Position numbers and translations under genes: made by a program | Assembly (NCBI GenBank): GCA_027475525.1 | Contig: JAMWFC010000073.1 | Coordinates: 397,791-461,790 of the forward strand | Source of the DNA: Macrolepiota albuminosa | Taxonomy: Eukaryota; Basidiomycota; Agaricomycetes; Agaricales; Agaricaceae | Direction of reading: 5' to 3' | Length of the DNA stretch: 64,000 nt | Shown: positions 39,690-51,290 of the stretch, piece after piece | How the letters are laid out: every line of letters begins with the position of its first letter | How positions within the stretch are numbered: the stretch's first letter is position 1 | Notes under the pieces: generated by a model | The model's database searches: none | The model's input: only the letters and a program-made list of their open reading frames with translations | Told to the model about the DNA's origin: nothing

Positions 39690-41305
39690 GTATGTGGTCT
39701 TAATCTGTCGAGCAGAGTGTACACGATCGATGCTACCATCGGTGCTGCTAGCCAGAGACTGTTGCTTCAGGTTGACACTGGCTCATCTGATCTTGTGAGT
39801 CTGTCGTCATCATCGTGTGCGATTACCAGCTCATGGTTTCTCCAGTGGATTGCTTCAAGAACCCGTCAAGCTCAACGCAGACTAGAAAGGATTTCAGCAT
39901 GTCTCTGGCCCCATTGTCTGCGATAAGTTCGACATTGGCGGCTACAGCCTTGATTTTCAGGCTCTTGGTGTGTGTTTTTCGCTCTTTATCGACCGTTCTA
40001 ATGCACACACACAGCCGCCGCAGACGACATCGACTCTGAGCCTCTTGGCCCCAACTTTAGCAGTGTCCTCGGCCTCGCCCTGCCTCTCAGCTCGATCATT
40101 GCAGAACAAATCCCACCAGTCACCTCCAACAACCCCGATGACGCCGCATGGGCATCTAATCTCTTTTCAATTACACCAGTGTCATCTGCACCTTCTGCCC
40201 GCTTCATATCTCCTTCTCTCACGCCCGGGCTCAGACACAGTCCCTGCACAGCTCGGGATTGGTCGACATCCTAGCTTCGTTACTAACCCGTCCACAGTAC
40301 AATATGCAGCTCTGGAGAGCGGGGGGCAAGGCACATTGTTTTGGAAGGTCGACGTGCAAGCGATCACTGTCTGGGTGAATGGGGAGCCGCGTCTGGTCCA
40401 GATTGGAGGCAGCAGTACCAGCGCCGCGTTCCCGAGCGCTGTCCTCGATAATGGAGTGCCGCTAATTTTGACAACGAGCACCATGGCCAATGGTATATAT
40501 GGAGCAATTGGTATAAATCCTGCAAATGACAGGCATTGTACGTGTCTTTATGATTTACTGACTTTTGCTGATTTTGAAATAGACTACGTACCATGCACAA
40601 TGCCGCTAAGAATTTCAAACCGTCCGCGTGTTCAATAAACCACTTTCGTCTTCTTCAAATCCGAGCCCTGGGTCTGAACCCATGAACAACAGAGGAGGCG
40701 TCACCGTCGGCAGACATCTCTCGGTAGGCGTGATTGTGCTCGTTGCGCTTATTGAGTTCTTTGCGCTGTGTCTCGGTCTGTTTGGCATGCGCTGGGAACT
40801 TACCCGTCAGAGGTTCCAACGAGTAAGCGACATGCCGGCCGCGGGGTCTGCGGCTTTTCTTGCGGGTGTCGAGAGCGCGGCGGAGAAGGAAGGTGAGTAT
40901 GGGTATGTGCGTGCATCGACAATCGGATCTGGAGAGGGAGGCAAGATTATGCTTTATGTGGATGAGGAGACGATGCGTAGTGTGCGGTGGGAGCCGTACA
41001 TGCAGAACCATGGGCTGGTGGATTTAAGACTTGGGGAGCACGAACCTGAGCCTGAGCGGGAGCGGGAGATGGGAGTGCGCCCGCGACAGGGGCAGGGGGA
41101 GGACGATGCGTGGGGGGATGCAGATGATAAGGTGGTTACAGCTCATGCGCATGAGAGCACTATGAGCATGGGCGTGCCGTTGTTGCATGAGATCAAGCTT
41201 GAGCGTTTCCGCACGCAGTCGTATGATGAGTTTGGGGTGCGTCCGCGGAGTGGGGCTCTTGATGACGACAAGGAAGACGGTGGTAGTGGTGGGCCTGGGG
41301 ACTGA
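39690..41305 (+). pseudogene. Pepsin-like (A1) aspartic protease with C-terminal membrane anchor, frameshifted
   Basis: Secretory-pathway aspartic protease, probably anchored at the cell surface. The first lobe has VYTIDATIGAASQRLLLQVD and TGSSDL (catalytic Asp near 39773). Then come GPIVCDKFDIGGYSLDFQAL and ADDIDSEPLGPNFSSVLGLA. A frame change near 40200 moves to RPGSDTVPAQLGIGRHPS and TLFWKVDVQAITVWVNGEPR. The second active-site motif reads VLDNGVPLIL where Asp-Thr-Gly is usual. YVPCTMPL follows an intron. A final exon has the membrane helix HLSVGVIVLVALIEFFALCL and an acidic cytoplasmic tail to a TGA at 41303-41305. The signal peptide and pro-region are not clear. The frame change and DNG motif suggest a pseudogene, unless there is a sequence error. 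Confidence 0.7.
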
Positions 41306-42157
41306 ACTAGTATGGCGGGTGTGGGGACTGCTGCGAGGTCTGCGAGGATTGGGTCGTGGCGGCATTCGGAAGGTGGGAGTCATGGATAACGATACCCTGC
41401 CCCCTCTCTGCCCCCTTTTTTTTAAGGCTTCCACCCCCCTTTTGGAGCCGAGCGACGATTGAGTGTCTTGATTTAAAGACTGTTGTCGATTGGAATTTGG
41501 AACTACGAATGAAAACAAACTCGTGTATTGGTATTGACTATTGATTCAACCTAGTCCCCCCCTCCCATCTCACTCGTCTTACTTATCATCGGTCTTGTTT
41601 ATTTTACTTATGCAATCTGGGACGCTCTCGTGCTTTTTCTTTTATTCCCTTTATTTGCTTTTGTTCTTGTTCTTTGATATTGTTGATTTTTTCGTCGAGG
41701 AATATAATATATAACTTGGCTTTTGGCGACCTTTTGGGAACTGGGACTTGTGCTTCTATTCTGGACTTGTGCTAATGACATGGTAGATTAGGTTGTGCGA
41801 AAGTGGAAGTAAGTGCGTTGGTCAAGTGAGGAAGGGGTATATGAGAAGTGTGTAGAGAGACCGCGCTGTGAGTTTCTTGTCTCGAGATTCCTTGTCTACT
41901 GATTCACTTGTAATCGACGACCGCAGAACAGTCGGTTTCATCAGCCTCGATTTTTATGGAGACCATTAAAAAGGAGATTGATACGGTCGCCTTACCGTCC
42001 AAATCAACGATTTGCCAGGCGTCTAATCCGTTGCATTGTAATAGCCCCAAGAGGTTAGCCATTGTTTAGAAGAGTCCCTTTTTTGTGATTATCGGATCGC
42101 AGTCCGCGAAGGATTGGACGCTGCTGAAAGTTCATCCAAGCATAATGAGTAATAAAT
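41306..42157. other. Intergenic, no gene seen
   Basis: 3' flank of the protease. T-rich stretches (41395-41420, 41630-41720) may include its polyadenylation region. No coding signal was found. Confidence 0.4.
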
Positions 42158-42254
42158 ACAAAGTCGGCGTGCGGGTTAAAAAGTTCCCTATACCTGGATG
42201 GATGAGTCAGGATCTATACCGCTTCTCATCAGTTCGGATCACACCTTTCGCTGA

Positions 42255-42895
42255 TCATTGGTCAATCTTGGCTATCTTCCATTCGAGATCATTGAACATG
42301 TACGTTATTATTAACATTTGCAGCAGTGGCGCGATGTTAAGACGGGACTGGGAATCTTTGATTTCTAGCAGAACTTTCCAGTCTGCTGGTTTCCAACGGA
42401 GGTAAACGTTCAATCGTGAGTAATTATCCTTATCGGCTCTTTGTGTGCTACGACAAATACGTCCCAGATCCTCTTCAGCGCTCGTGATTGCAACTTGAAG
42501 TCGTGGAAGTTGAGGTGTTTTTGCCACTGCCTCTTTCGATTTTTCCGCAGCTCTTGACAACCTACCCTTGATCCTTAGCCAATCTGACATTTTCTTCAAC
42601 GGTGTATACTACCACCTAAAGACATGTTTTTCAGTGGACATACTTTGAAATATCTACACAAATCAAAGGGCGGGTTTCAGATTTTTGTTCTAGCTCCTTC
42701 CGCCCGCTTCTTACAAGCCTCGCAATCGTGCTCAAGGCGGCCTTCTGTGAGAGAGCGAAATCCGATGGCTGTCAAACAGATCTGGCATGAGAGCTGAATG
42801 ACGTCTTCACGCTCCGATCTCGCATTTCTGTTGACGGCGTTTATTGAGTTCATGGCGAAAGCCAAATGCAATGACGAGGTCTGCGGACACGTCAT
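42255..42895 (-). pseudogene. Helical protein fragment, copy B, unknown function
   Basis: The frame 42895-42680 has NSINAVNRNARSEREDVIQL and SCQICLTAIGFRSLTE. After an intron-like gap the frame 42599-42255 has SDWLRIKGRLSRAAEKSKEA, QLPRLQVAITSAEEDLGRI and YLRWKPADWKVLLEIKDSQS. Copy A confirms the order. The pattern of helices and repeated Leu/Ala is reminiscent of helical-bundle N-termini of fungal NLR-like proteins, but there is no nucleotide-binding domain nearby. I leave the function open. Confidence 0.35.
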
Positions 42896-43324
42896 ACTTG
42901 TAAAAATTCTTACGTATCTATCTTTATCACTATTTTCCTATTCATATGTGACATTATTAGACACCGAAATTTACTCTCTGTAGAACGAGCCCTCATCTCA
43001 AGGCCCAGTTTATTGGCTTTCCAGCTCGACCGATGTTGCTTGATACCACCGCGAGGGCATTTTAGCGAAAATCCTGTCAACAATAATAGATTGTGTACAT
43101 TCGATCCTCGACAGCGGATACAATTGTAATTTGCCTGAGTCTTCTCCACCAAATACATAATGTCACGCAAATATTCAGTCACTCGACTCGAAGCATTCTA
43201 GGTCCAGGCTTAGTGACAAAGTTGATGGTTCTTTGCGTAGTAGAGCTTTATAATCTTGAAGAGTGCGATTCGTATTTCTACCATTGATATCCTTATTGCA
43301 GTAATCACCCGCAAGCGCCAACAA

Positions 43325-43813
43325 ACTTTACTCCAGCTCTCATGCAGGACATTTCTGGCATCTCTACACAAGCTCGGTCTATTTCCAATGGGCCGGTGCG
43401 TTCCATAGAGCTTGTTCAACTGCGTGTACACAATTTCCATCCTCAACAGTTGCGCGATGTGAGGTAAATGTCTTTAGTTTACGGATATCTTACTTAACGT
43501 GTCTTTCCAGCCTGTTGATCCACAGCATGCAGATGCTGATAGTGTTCGAAACCTAAGTGTAGTCATCCGTGAGGTTTTAAATGCTGGAATTGAGGGTGAT
43601 AGTGGACAAACTGGTTGTGGAGAAGAACACGATATCGCGTTATCCAACCGAGCTTCGGTTGTTACAGTTCAACCGATCACCAAACCAGCTATGGAATTGG
43701 CTGGTCGCCAAGATGAAACTATTGGCGCTGATGACGCGACCCTTGTTGGACGCTGGTTTGATTGCATCGTTTCAATGGTGTGGGTTTTCTTCAACCCATT
43801 CTTACCCAATTGA
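43325..43813 (+). pseudogene. Unknown duplicated protein, copy B (C-terminal exons)
   Basis: LTPALMQDISGISTQARSIS and VRSIELVQLRVHNFHPQQLR are followed by an intron (43470-43510, GTAAATG..TTCCAG). The last exon has NLSVVIREVLNAGIEGDSGQ and WFDCIVSMVWVFFNPFLPN, TGA 43811-43813. Compared with copy A many changes are synonymous, so the protein was under selection after duplication. The N-terminus was not found. Confidence 0.5.
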
Positions 43814-43868
43814 CTTAGCGAAGCTGGTCTTTAAATCACTGTCTATACATATCTTGTTACGAAATTCA

Positions 43869-46258
43869 AGCATCCATGACAACACAAGGTCGATTTTCTT
43901 GCACTTTTTTATATATCCATATTATTTACGTTAACCTGATGCAATTATATTAAAATTGATGATTCCTGAGCCGCTCTGCGTTGAAAGGACCTCAAAAAGA
44001 CATTATCTTCCGCTTCTGAAGAAAAAAAATAAAGTAGCCCATTCGGATGTTCGTTCCTACTCTGCACATCATGTCTACCCATAACTTCAAGAACTCGTCC
44101 CAAAGGTAATGCTACTTACCATCCCGTCTTCTTAAAAAGGCCTGAATATGATCCAGCCACTTCTTCACATGCCTGAATCTCTCCTCTGCTTTTTCATCCG
44201 ATGATTGGCCTCCTGGACCATGAGTAACGATACCTGAGCAAGCCAGTAGAAGGGCAGCGCGTTTCAAATGAAGGGAGGTTCCTCAGAGTTTTCGACAAAG
44301 ATTGACTCGGGGCTCCTACTCCGTTTGGAGCCAGTTGTGCAACGTGATTTTGACGGCGAGGGAGTTGATATGGATGTCACGGACTGCTAGTTCTGACCAC
44401 GACAAGAATGGAAGGCAGGGCAACGTCCCATGCAGGCGGCGGCGGCGGCGTAATGCTAGAACAAGTGTATGTAGAAATGAATATGACAAGAAAGACAAAA
44501 AAACGACAACAAAGCAGGAGGTGAAAAGAATCACCTCTTTGTCATTGTCCGAGATGGTGCGAGAGCAGGACAAGGTGGGATTTGACTGCATCGATGGGTC
44601 CATTTACCTACAACACATTATCTTTTAGATAAAGATAATGGAAAAGATGTATAAAAAAAACTTGCCTCGACTTGGTCAGTCAGCAGAGAAGAAAACTGAC
44701 TGCGCATTGAAATGTCCTCGGAAGGAGTCGAACCTTCCATAGGGCAGCGGAGAGATATGTAATGTTTCCGTATGAGCGATCGCAAAGTTCAGCATAACCA
44801 TTATACAGTTTTGGACTATAGAAACAAAAGTCTATATAGACAATTAGTTGAATAGCCGTCCAGTATTTAAGATTTAGGCTGACCTTTGAGATTCTGGCCA
44901 TGGTATGACTGCTGCCAGCGCAGACGAGGAAAAGAGAAATGCGAAGAGCGATGATAGGTCTATGTCAGGGGACGATCGCGTCCTGGGTGGGCTGGGTGGT
45001 GTATATGGAATGAACAGTAGTCAGAGAAGAGAGCTTTGGAGCTTACTTAGCGACTCGGTGAAGACTGGCCGTGGGTCCCGCAGACAACAATAAGGAAAAA
45101 AGTCAATAGACAATAAACTGTCGAGACCGCACCTGGCGAATCAGGGTGTAATGCTGAAAACAAAATGCGTCGACGATCAGCTCGTAGTGTTGGCAAAAAA
45201 CTCAAGGACATACATGTATCCACAACAGTCATTAGGATTTGCGATTCCAGATCACAAAAAAGCTTGAATTGTTCTCGTCAATCGAACTTTCGAAAATTAT
45301 CAGTCAAAGTAGTGAGATGACTTGTGTTGCTGACGAATCACTGATAATCACACCGTTTTACAGCATGGGCCATGCTATCCACAAGCGTTGTCAATATATG
45401 GCTCAAAGTGGACTGCTGACAAACAAGCACATGCCACCCCTCCAGATCCGAAAAGCTTTGCATGTCATCACATTTTACAGTGATGTTATGTCCGAATCTT
45501 CAATTATTGATTCATTTTCTTGATTGCAAGTATCTGTTCACTCACCTTGGTTCGTCGTGCAATGGTAGACGAGTCAGTGAGAAAATCTCTTGTTTACATA
45601 TTCTTACCTTGTCTCTGCCTTTGCTTCTTGAGTCTTGACCATTTAAATGGTATCTGCATTGCGTCATTAACATGAGCAGGGCCAAGATCAATCAAAGAGC
45701 CCAGTCTGCAGGATGACTCCACAAATGACGATTATATAAGACAACATCCTTTTGAACCATATATCCCTGCCATGGCACTTGTAAGAGACTACATGCTTTT
45801 CTGTATTGACAATCTATTTGAACTGGCAGAGATCAAGTAGGAGAATATAACCAGCCTGCAACCTTTCTTATAATGCATATACATAAGCATCTCACAGCTC
45901 GATGACGTCCAGGACAAGGGTTCTCCTGCTTTGAGAGTTCTTCTCCTTGATGGATTCATTTTTTGTGCTGGCACCAGGCCAGCATGCACATTCATGACAT
46001 GTCTTCATGAACTCAAATAGTGTGCAGTGCAATATTCTCTTGTAGAAAAGTGTTGAGACATTACTTGTCTGCTCTGCTTCAAGTGTTTTTGTTCAGGCTG
46101 TCATCTGTTTCTATTTTGTGTGACAGTAATAAGTATACAAAAACTCATTTTAGGGTTAGGGAGCGCGACACTACCAAGCAAAGCAAGGTAGTGGAGTTAC
46201 TATACACCGAGTTGGCGAAGTACATTGCAGGACAACAGTGAGGGAAATCCCACCTCCC
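43869..46258. other. 2.4 kb without an identifiable gene
   Basis: Short frames occur on both strands (for example 44302-44628 plus, 45239-45523 plus, 45789-45995 minus) without motifs. A pol III B-box-like GGTTCGACTCC lies on the minus strand at about 44725-44735 but has no matching acceptor stem. TTTTAGGGTTAGGGA at about 46149 has two telomere-type TTAGGG units. A frame ending TKQSKVVELLYTELAKYIAG (46241) stops just before the 615-bp duplication. Confidence 0.4.
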
Positions 46259-46874
46259 CATGTCCTCAACGCCATCCAAGTCCTCACACAGATTACCAGC
46301 GATATGGACCTCATCATTGAACGGGTAATGGCACAGGGGATGAGCAAAGATGGATATCCTATACTTATTGAACTCTGGAGCATCAGGGCATACATTATGA
46401 GGCTGCAAGATAGAGGAGCGATGCCTTTGAGGTTAGTGAATGCAGGCGATGAACAACTGAAGTTGGATTCCCACGATCGTTAGTTAGCTTATGTCGTTTA
46501 GACTCCATGTAGTCGACTCCAAGTCACGTACTGTAGACGTATCTAGGTCTGATTTATGGCGACTGGGACAAGAGAGAAAACAACTACCCAACTACATAAT
46601 ATAAATGACTACCGTAACGATAAAATGAGTAAATGGGAACAGGGAGATTTAATTTGACACCTAATTAGTATCTTCTTCCCTCTATTACCAATTCCAGGAG
46701 TCCATCAATTTCGATTAATCGCACGTGAGATTCTGGTATTAGTAAACATCGAGGACTCTCGTTCCTTGGTCAACTCAACACTCAATTTATTGATATTTAT
46801 TTGTCGAGAACGCCCGATACTTACAAAGCAAAGTCACGTGAAGATGGTCATAAGGTTTTCGACACCGCGAATCA
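46259..46874 (+). repeat. Recent 615-bp duplication, copy 2
   Basis: Copy of 38115-38729 containing the last 75 codons of the interrupted host gene (to a TAG at 46481-46483) and its 3' flank. It lies next to unrelated sequence on both sides. One extra C is present relative to copy 1. Confidence 0.9.
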
Positions 46875-47345
46875 TCATGTTGGAAGCAAGGGAATCGTCC
46901 TTTGATAGATATGAGACCGCTCTGAAGGTAAATCTATCGTCTACTCCTTAGCTTATCGATTATGGTCAAGATACTGAACTTTGCTTCGCAGGAAGCAAAA
47001 GACGAGGTGACCGAAGTATTGCAAAAGAAAGCGGAAATTGTGTTGAGAGCCCTACAGCGAGAAAATTACGGAGTGCGAGCTACTTTGGAACAGAAAGACA
47101 CGACCTTCCATGCCACACTGAAGGTAGGTTTAACCGTATACATCTTTTCTTCTCTCACCACCATCATCCTGCAGGAAGTCAATGACGCCAAGGCTAGGGC
47201 TATCTAGGAGAAAATCGTTGAGCTTCAGGGCCTAACAAAAGCTCTAGATGCCCTTTTTCCAAGCTCAAAGCGGCAGCAGAAAGAGCGGAAAGTGCTGACA
47301 ATTTTGGCCGTGGGGTTGTGGAAAGAAATGTATCGTATTTCCTGA
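46875..47345 (+). pseudogene. Coiled-coil protein fragment
   Basis: Three small exons, MLEARESSFDRYETALK, EAKDEVTEVLQKKAEIVLRA..TTFHATLK and EVNDAKARAI, are separated by introns of about 63 and 51 nt with GTAAAT/GCAG and GTAGGT/GCAG ends. A TAG follows (near 47205), then EKIVELQGLTKALDALFPSS. CAG to TAG is the likely change. The charged heptad-like peptide suggests a coiled coil. The 5' end is cut by the 615-bp duplication boundary. No family recognised. Confidence 0.4.
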
Positions 47346-48215
47346 GTCCAGGAATTTTCGAGCGGCAGATTCTTCCCTCAGGAGTAGGTCCGTGCTCGTT
47401 GCATCGACACAGAAGAAATATGGATCTAGAATGAGTATGTGATTGCTGAATGTTTGGTGTAGCAGATGTGGCAGCACACGAGAACACACATGGCACCTGT
47501 TTGCTGGCACTTGTATATCTTTCATTCTTACACCATGTACATGTTCTCACCAATTGCCACCTTGCTTGGGCCCTTTTTCAGGACTTGGCCAGATTTAGAG
47601 CAAGGAGAGACAGAGGAATCCAGGCACAAGATCTACTTGAATTGGAAGGAAAGATTCAGCCAACTGCTGGGTTTGGTGAGCAATCTACCTCATAACCTAT
47701 CTCTCTTTTTGAACTTCTACCAGTCTGTAACCACAATAGGGTTGGTACTATTGCTACTACCCTTTCACAAGTTTCAATGATCCACAGATTATATATTGGG
47801 GCAATGGCAATTCCTCAAGTGACCATTGCAAAGTTTTTGCTACTCTTATCCTTTTCCTGTGGGGTTTGTGTACTTATCTTGACCCTCCACCTGTCTGGAA
47901 TGAATCGTTCGCAATTTTCCGTGAGCTTTCCGCCTGCTATTATGATCATTAATGTTAATTCTGAAAATCAAGGAATACTATGGAAGCCCATTCGGAGTGA
48001 CTATATTTGTTCCGACGATTTTAACCTATATAGCCTACGGTGCTTTGTTCTTTGCCATCCTTATCAATACCCTCTTTGGATAATTATGATCGTTACAATA
48101 TGTACACGGGCTCGCCCGACAATAAATCGAACTCGTATGGATTTCCTGAATTCCACTGTTCTGGATTAATTGACAACTTGTTCTATGTACAATCTTACCA
48201 AATGTAAGGTATATA
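47346..48215 (+). other. Possible decayed membrane protein, unassigned
   Basis: Plus frames give MYMFSPIATLLGPFFRTWPD, LEQGETEESRHKIYLNWKER and a hydrophobic SVTTIGLVLLLLPF. Further on (47777-48169) FLLLLSFSCGVCVLILTLHL follows. Two or three membrane segments are possible, but splice sites and family are unclear. Confidence 0.25.
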
Positions 48216-48499
48216 CTCTACACCCCTACTGCTCCCCGCATCGGCCTCATTCTCGACCTCCTCCCTCTTCCACCGATGCATCTCCCTCGCCATCTCATTA
48301 ATCTCCTTCGTCTTCTGCGTGTCAGGAAACCCGATATTCCAGTAGCCCATTCCTCCAGGGCATTTGGTTCGTACAATGTGATGTTACGTAGGACGAAAAG
48401 AGATTCCAAGGCGTATCGCCGCTTGCAAGAGGCCAGGCTGGTAGGTACTTTAGAGTTGGAGGGGCTGTGTATGATCAGACAAGCATTAAGGAAGAGAGG
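48216..48499 (-). other. Short minus-strand frame, unassigned
   Basis: GYWNIGFPDTQKTKEINEMA and REMHRWKREEVENEADAGSS end at a stop at about 48231. It may be a C-terminal exon of another gene or a continuation of the enzyme fragment. I cannot assign it. Confidence 0.25.
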
Positions 48500-50267
48500 T
48501 ATGACACGTACCAAAGGGGCCCACCCGACATTGTTAGATTGTCATTATACTCGTCGGGATCGACAACGAGTTTGACTAGGAACGTTGTGAGTGCTTCAAT
48601 TGACAGGTACATATACACCATATTTTGTGTGATATTCTCTGCGGCTTTCATGGTCGAAACATCCTTGCTTCCGTGCAAAGCGCCGACGATCCGACGGCGA
48701 AGGATTGTCGTGCTCAGACTTTTCCGAAGAATGAGAATTGTTACAACAATGTTGCCTGGGGGTGACCGACCTATCAAATCCTTGCTCAAAAAGATCCCTC
48801 GAGATCACGAATGTTTTGCCTGAATGGATATCTGCAGTCTCTTGGAGGAGCCAGGCCCTAACATGTTAATCTTCCCAAGTAATAGGAGGCACGACGTCTT
48901 CCCCTTTTGCACTTTCTTCCACGGTAGTGTAGCTGGGGATAGCGTTCTTGAAAATCTGCGCAAAAATGGTGGTCTGGAACTTACAGATTTTCGATCTCAT
49001 TGTCATAAGCCGTGAGAGCCAGCTTCCGCATAACGGTGCCTTTCCCTGTTCGAGGAAGAGGCTTACCCTTCGAAGTGATGAGGATCATTTCCCTGAATAT
49101 CCTGCTGAACGCTGGTGCAACCTTGTTGGCCTCCTCGATCACAGACCTGCATGCATGTGAAACAATGGGATAATAAAACTAGCCAAATCCGTACTTACCA
49201 GAGTGCGTTTTGCAATTTAGCAACTTGAGTCTGATCTGCGATATCGATAGCATAGTGTTCCTTGGGTTCGATGAGGATGCCCGGCTGATCGTGGGCGCGA
49301 CCAAAGATAACAGTCCCCATGATGCTGTTATGGGCCTGAGTGTGGTGAACGTTGAATGGCGAGAGTATACCGACTATGAACTACTCATGACAATATCCTC
49401 CATAGGTGCCGGCACAGTTTTCTCCCCAGATGAGTGGATAACAACATCATCAATGCGCCCGACGCTGGAGCAATGATCAGGTAAGTCCAAGGCAATAGGA
49501 GGGAAACTACATGCATCTTCCACAAATAAGGCTTTGTAGGATGAGGTTCGAAAAGGTCAGAAGTGGCATACCCTCTGACATCAGGCAAATTCTCAACAGG
49601 AAGCGAATGTGTATCCGTAGTCTATTCAAATCGCGTCGAGCGCCAAAAGCCAGAATCTAACAAACTCACATACCAAAAACTGACACTCAACGTCGCCCTG
49701 AGGCACCCATCTGACCTTTGAATGGTCACTAAACTCCATGTATGCCCAATTGCGCTCGTCGCCCGGACGCAGTATGGCAAATGTTGGTGAGCCAAACTCG
49801 GTACCGCCATAACCAGGGTTGAGTCTGATACCTTTTGAAACCATGAAATTGCCGAGCTTTGGTGCCACGGCGCCGCCAGAGTATCCCTGAATAAACTGTA
49901 TGAGCAGACTATTTGCATACAGGCATATAAACAATTATGGCATACGGACAAAGTGCAGTGTCTGGAGGAGATCGACGGCCTCGGGGAATTGTGCCCAGAC
50001 TTGCAAGAGGGCGGGGATGGTAATCATGTAATTGGATTTTGAGCGTTGCGTGTGTTCGAGAATGTTTTCTGGGGTCGGTATCATTGGCGTCCTCTCACTT
50101 GAAGTCACTTGAGGAGGGTAGACACCCAGGGAAACTAGTCCAAACATGGAATAGAGAATCTGGACATAGATGCCGAGTGTATGGAATGGAGGAAGTATCA
50201 TGGCTGCAATGCGTACTCGGGGCCTGTGATCAAGCATGGTGTGATGTGGGCCTATGACATGCTCCAA
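48500..50267 (-). pseudogene. Adenylate-forming enzyme, C-terminal half of A domain plus carrier domain
   Basis: ANL-superfamily enzymes activate an acid as acyl-AMP and load a phosphopantetheine arm. The order fits fungal NRPS-like adenylate-forming reductases. The minus strand gives ILPPFHTLGIYVQILYSMFG, GYSGGAVAPKLGNFMVSKGI, the adenylation motif PGYGGTEFGSP and GYATSDLFEPHPTKPYLWKM. After introns come VGRIDDVVIHSSGEKTVPAP and LPRTGKGTVMRKLALTAYDN. The carrier domain has GFDSLSTTILRRRIVGAL (Ser attachment site) after a 52-nt intron near 48730. The A-domain N-terminus is missing at 50267, where AT-rich repeats begin, and no reductase domain follows, so it is truncated at both ends. The remaining exons are otherwise coherent. 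Confidence 0.75.
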
Positions 50268-50279
50268 AACGAGGTCTGA

Positions 50280-50600
50280 ATATTATTTGATTTCTTTTTG
50301 CATGTTTTAGGACAAAGTATTGTATCATCACATCTAATTTCTTTCTAAATTCTTTGCATTAAAATATTCAAAGAAAATTGTGACAGATTAGTCACAATAC
50401 TTTTTGATTGTTACATGGCAGAATATTGTGAAATGACACCAAAAACAATCAAACCATTGGCCCTGATTATTATTACATTGTTTTTGACAATGACAATGAA
50501 AAAGCATATTAAAAAGTAATTTAAAAGATATTCAAGAAATATCTATAGATCTGATTCAATACTTTTTCTTTTTTCCTTATGGAAGTATTCTTCCTGACAT
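50280..50600. other. AT-rich non-coding sequence
   Basis: More than 70 percent A+T by eye, without open frames. It marks the broken 5' edge of the adenylate-forming enzyme gene. Confidence 0.5.
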
Positions 50601-51119
50601 TAAAATATTCTTTCAACTTCCCTGCCCAAAATATCATAAAGACATTGTTTAGAATAATTGATAAATATTATAATTTTTTTCTTTATTTCTATTCAAATTC
50701 TATTACAAATACCAGTGAAATACCATTTTAAGTTCAATTACAATATTTTTTTCGATGTTTTTGACAGAAACATTCAAATGAAATTTTAAAACTATTTGGA
50801 TTATTTTTACCATATTTTTACATTCTTTTGCTAAAAAACAGTGTTCTCTGCATCGAGTGCTAAAATATTCTTTCAACTTTCTGGCCCAAAATATTATAAA
50901 GACATTGTTTAGAATAATTGATAAATATTATATTTTTTTTCTTTATTTCTATTCAAATTCTATTACAAATACTATTGAAATACTATTTTAAGTTCAAGTA
51001 CAATATTTTTTTCGATGTTTTTGACAGAAATATTTAAATAAAAATTTTAAACTATTTGGATTATTTTTACCATATTTTTACATTGTTTTGCTAAAAAACA
51101 TCGTCCCCTGCATCCAGTG
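50601..51119. repeat. AT-rich 260-bp tandem repeat, two units
   Basis: Unit 50601-50860 and unit 50861-51119 both start TAAAATATTCTTTCAACTT and end TTGCTAAAAAACA.CG..C.CTGCATC.AGTG, with roughly 90 percent identity by eye. The end motif resembles 1686-1722 in the window's terminal repeat. No coding capacity. Confidence 0.85.
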
Positions 51120-51120
51120 A

Positions 51121-51290
51121 TGGTAGCTAAAGAACCAGAGCATCTCAAGGGCTGAGAGTAGTACTAACAGATAGTGTTGAAAGAATAGAAACAGTAAAAT
51201 GAAATAATGTCAGAAGAAATAAGAGAATGAATGAAGGGAGAGTGAAGAGATAAGGAGTGAGAAAAGGAAGCAATGAGGAGTCCCCTGACA
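51121..51290 (-). mobile_element. Partial LTR (same family as 53397-53894), inverted
   Basis: Its right end is TCCCCTGACA, the reverse complement of the LTR start TGTCAGGGGA. It matches about 170 bases of the LTR up to GGTAGCTAAAGAACC and is cut off there by the AT-rich repeat. Confidence 0.8.

Larger units (their letters stand above)
42158..43868. repeat. Duplicated two-gene block, copy B (partner 23700-25218)
   Basis: Same order as copy A with several indels, which make copy B about 190 bases longer. Shared landmarks are AAGTCGGCGTGCG at 42162, CCGCTTCTCATCAGTTCGG at 42220, the helical minus-strand frame, the plus-strand exons and ATCTTG(T/G)TACGAA at the end. Confidence 0.75.

Noticed and set aside
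44700..44790. tRNA on the minus strand, suggested by GGTTCGACTCC
   Set aside because: The T arm is plausible, but no complementary acceptor stem or A box lies at the right distance.
46149..46163. Telomere repeat TTAGGGTTAGGG
   Set aside because: Only two units; expected by chance often enough, and no other telomeric feature is present.
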